Assembly (NCBI GenBank): GCA_937983105.1
Contig: CALKAM010000077.1
Coordinates: 1-7,188 of the forward strand
Source: Planifilum sp021793745
GTDB taxonomy: Bacteria; Bacillota; Bacilli; Thermoactinomycetales; DSM-44946
Length of the DNA stretch: 7,188 bases
Direction: 5' to 3'
The position numbers and the translations under genes were made by a program. Positions 5,804 through 7,188 of the stretch are shown one piece after another. The notes beneath the pieces were generated by a model. It made no database searches, was not told the DNA's origin, and saw only the letters and a program-made list of their open reading frames with translations. Every line of letters starts with the position of its first letter. Within the stretch, counting starts at the first letter, position 1.

Positions 5804-6457
5804 TTAAAATATTCCGAAAAAGCGGGCTGCTCTCGGCTTTCGCTCCTTTCGGGGAGCCAATTGGCTTTCCGTCGCCGCCGCCAATCGTTGCGAGAAGGAT
5901 ACGTTGCGCAGTTCGGCCTTCAGCTGTTCATGCATCTTGCGGATCTCGTCAAACATGGTCTGCACTTCCTGGGCAGGCGCATAAAGGGCGTTTTTGGCGG
6001 TCATTTTATTTTCCAATTTTTCCAGGGCGCCGTAAAGGTTGAATACTTGATCTTCCATCCGCTGCATCCGACTCGACAATTCCTCCAGCGAGTCGTTGAT
6101 GGTGTTGACCGTTTCCATCATGTACCGATACGCCTTTTCAGCGCTCATAAAGGGGGCCACCTTGGTTTCTGGATCGATTTTCTGCAGAAATTCCGGGTTC
6201 TCCGCCGGGGGTTGCTCCAACTTTCCTTCCTGGATGAGCTCCTGGCGAACCTGGCGCATCGACTTGTTCGGCTTTTGCAGGCGGGCTTGAATGTCGGCCA
6301 ACCGACGGTACCCTTCCTCCGAGAAAATGTAATGACCGCGGTCGTTCACTTCGGGATGGATGTAATCTTCAAACACATCGATCCATTTCCGGATCGTTCG
6401 AGCGTGAACCCGCAGTCGTTCTGCGGCCTCCCGGGTGGTGACATACCTTTTATCCAT
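5804..6457 (-). CDS. MerR-type HTH + coiled-coil protein, RacA-like
   Basis: This is a 217-residue cytosolic DNA-binding protein. Residues 5-57 form a winged helix-turn-helix of the MerR superfamily (YVTTREAAERLRVHARTIRKWI, then GHYIFSEEGYRRLADIQ). Residues about 106-185 are a long amphipathic helix likely to form a coiled coil (NTINDSLEELSSRMQRMEDQ and onward), and the tail is basic then hydrophobic (PRKERKPRAARFFGIF). There is no effector-binding domain and no Cys, so it is not a classical MerR metal or drug sensor. The order HTH, linker, coiled coil is that of B. subtilis RacA, which anchors the chromosome to the cell pole through DivIVA at sporulation; GHYIF resembles RacA's GHYSF. Plasmid/phage HTH proteins of the DUF3967 type are an alternative. 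The start at 6457 has GGAGGG eight bases upstream; the frame extends to 6535 without a ribosome site. Confidence 0.82.
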   Translation of the reverse strand: MDKRYVTTREAAERLRVHARTIRKWIDVFEDYIHPEVNDRGHYIFSEEGYRRLADIQARLQKPNKSMRQVRQELIQEGKLEQPPAENPEFLQKIDPETKVAPFMSAEKAYRYMMETVNTINDSLEELSSRMQRMEDQVFNLYGALEKLENKMTAKNALYAPAQEVQTMFDEIRKMHEQLKAELRNVSFSQRLAAATESQLAPRKERKPRAARFFGIF

Positions 6458-6500
6458 ACCAATTACCCTCCCCGATTGGCATGCTTCAACATTACCAATT
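6457..6500. repeat. Short direct repeats TACCAATT at the RacA-like gene start
   Basis: TACCAATT occurs at 6457-6464 and again at 6493-6500, 36 bases apart, with the inverted relative GATTGG at 6474-6479 between them. They overlap the 5' leader and start codon of the HTH gene, a position suited to autoregulation, but eight-base repeats can occur by chance. Confidence 0.3.
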
Positions 6501-6645
6501 CGAGGATGAACGGGTGAATCCTTCCTGAGCGACAAAGGATGTCATCAAAAAACAAACAAAACGAGACTTTGACAATCGGGGCTTGCCAAAACCGCGGAAA
6601 TCGGATACTTAATAGCTTATTCACGCAAATTGGAGGGAGGGCACA

Positions 6646-7188
6646 TTGTTGCTGGCTTTGGTTCACGGATTCATTTTGGCGTTGGGTCTCATTCTGCCGC
6701 TGGGTGTGCAAAACGTGTTTATCTTTAACCAGGGGGCCGTGCAGCCCCGGGTGATGCGCGCGATGCCGGCCGTATTGACGGCTACCTCTTGTGATGCGCT
6801 GCTCATCCTGCTTGCGGTGGGCCGGGGTTTCCGTGGTGGTGCTGTCGGTGAGCTGGCTGCGCTATGCCCTTTTCATCGTCGGCGTGCTCTTTCTTCTGTA
6901 TATGGGCTGGGTTACTTGGCGGAGTCCGGAGGATTCCCCGGAGAAGCTACAGGAAAGGGCGGCCCTTTCTCCGAAGCAACAGGTGGTGTTTTCCACCTCG
7001 GTTTCCCTGCTCAACCCCCACGCCATCATGGATACGGTGGGGGTGATCGGGGCCAGTTCCCTGCAATACGAAGGCGTCGAGAAAATGATCTTTACCGCCG
7101 CCTGTATCCTGGTCTCTTTTTTGTGGTTTGTTTTCTTGGCCGTAGCCGGCAGGATGTTGAAAAAAATAAAACCGGGAATCATCCCGGT
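6646..7188 (+). pseudogene. LysE/ArgO-family amino-acid exporter, frameshifted, 3' end missing
   Basis: This is a member of the LysE/ArgO exporter family, inner-membrane proteins that pump out lysine, arginine or related amino acids. The first frame (TTG at 6646 after GGAGGGAGGG) gives MLLALVHGFILALGLILPLG, then VQNVFIFNQG and CDALLILLAV up to codon 58 (6817-6819). The family sequence then continues one base out of phase from about 6824: GVSVVVLSVSW, YALFIVGVLFLLYMGW, and the conserved SLLNPHAIMDTVGVIGASSL, CILVSFLWFVFLAVAGRM. Aligning to E. coli ArgO, exactly one extra base lies within about 6818-6827 (GGGCCGGGG). The new frame has a stop at 6752-6754, so the shift must lie after that. It may be a true inactivating mutation or a sequencing error in a G/C run. 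The gene runs past the window end with roughly 25-30 codons expected to remain. The next TTG (6649) is an alternative start. Confidence 0.85.
7160..7188 (-). terminator. Terminator-like hairpin at the window edge, minus-strand polarity
   Basis: ACCGGGA (7171-7177) and TCCCGGT (7182-7188) form a perfect 7-bp stem with a 4-base loop. Read on the minus strand it is followed by TTTATTTTTTT, the pattern of an intrinsic terminator for a gene to the right of the window. The plus-strand flank beyond 7188 is not visible, so a bidirectional role cannot be excluded. Confidence 0.5.

Noticed and set aside
5155..6517. Two overlapping plus-strand open frames (5155-6042 and 5783-6517)
   Set aside because: They run across three minus-strand genes with good ribosome sites and recognisable families, and their translations show no coherent domain.
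6569..6597. Perfect TTGACA as a -35 box for the exporter
   Set aside because: Seventeen bases downstream lies CCGCGG, which is not a -10 box. Later AT-rich hexamers are too far away, so no promoter is called.

Overview
The window suggests an endospore-forming Gram-positive bacterium of the Bacillales, moderately GC-rich. The evidence is a YhcN/YlaJ-type sporulation lipoprotein, a LytH-like spore-wall M23 peptidase, YutD and a DUF3055 protein, together with strong AGGAGG-type ribosome binding sites, several GTG/TTG starts and compact intrinsic terminators. The GC content and protein style would fit the Thermoactinomycetaceae or a relative, but that placement is inference. I see no phage, IS element, CRISPR array, tRNA or rRNA.

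Layout. (1) 1-1616, plus strand: the end of a sodium-dependent NSS transporter, overlapping by ATGA a 41-residue MetS-type small subunit, and closed by a terminator. (2) 1719-2774, minus strand: a secreted cell-wall hydrolase (LytH type) with an apparent transglycosylase-like N-terminal domain and a complete M23 site. It diverges from lipA. (3) 3005-3883, plus strand: lipoyl synthase lipA, convergent with yutC (minus strand) across a shared hairpin. (4) 4735-5055, plus strand: yutD, divergent from yutC and closed by a strong terminator. (5) 5104-5709, minus strand: a DUF3055 gene followed by a small acidic hypothetical gene, behind a good -10 box. (6) 5804-6457, minus strand: a MerR-type HTH plus coiled-coil protein resembling the RacA chromosome-anchoring type. 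(7) 6646 to the window end, plus strand: a LysE/ArgO-family amino-acid exporter with a one-base frameshift near 6820-6827, running off the window.

Most of this is conserved chromosomal housekeeping and sporulation content. The run lytH-lipA-yutC-yutD matches, from memory, the B. subtilis yunA(lytH)-yutB(lipA)-yutC-yutD neighbourhood. Amino-acid transport sits at both ends: probable methionine/alanine uptake on the left and basic amino-acid export on the right. I found no convincing new multi-gene system. The points most worth a second look are the frameshifted exporter, the RacA-like protein, the two-domain cell-wall hydrolase and the minus-strand terminator-like hairpin at the right edge inside the exporter's reading frame.
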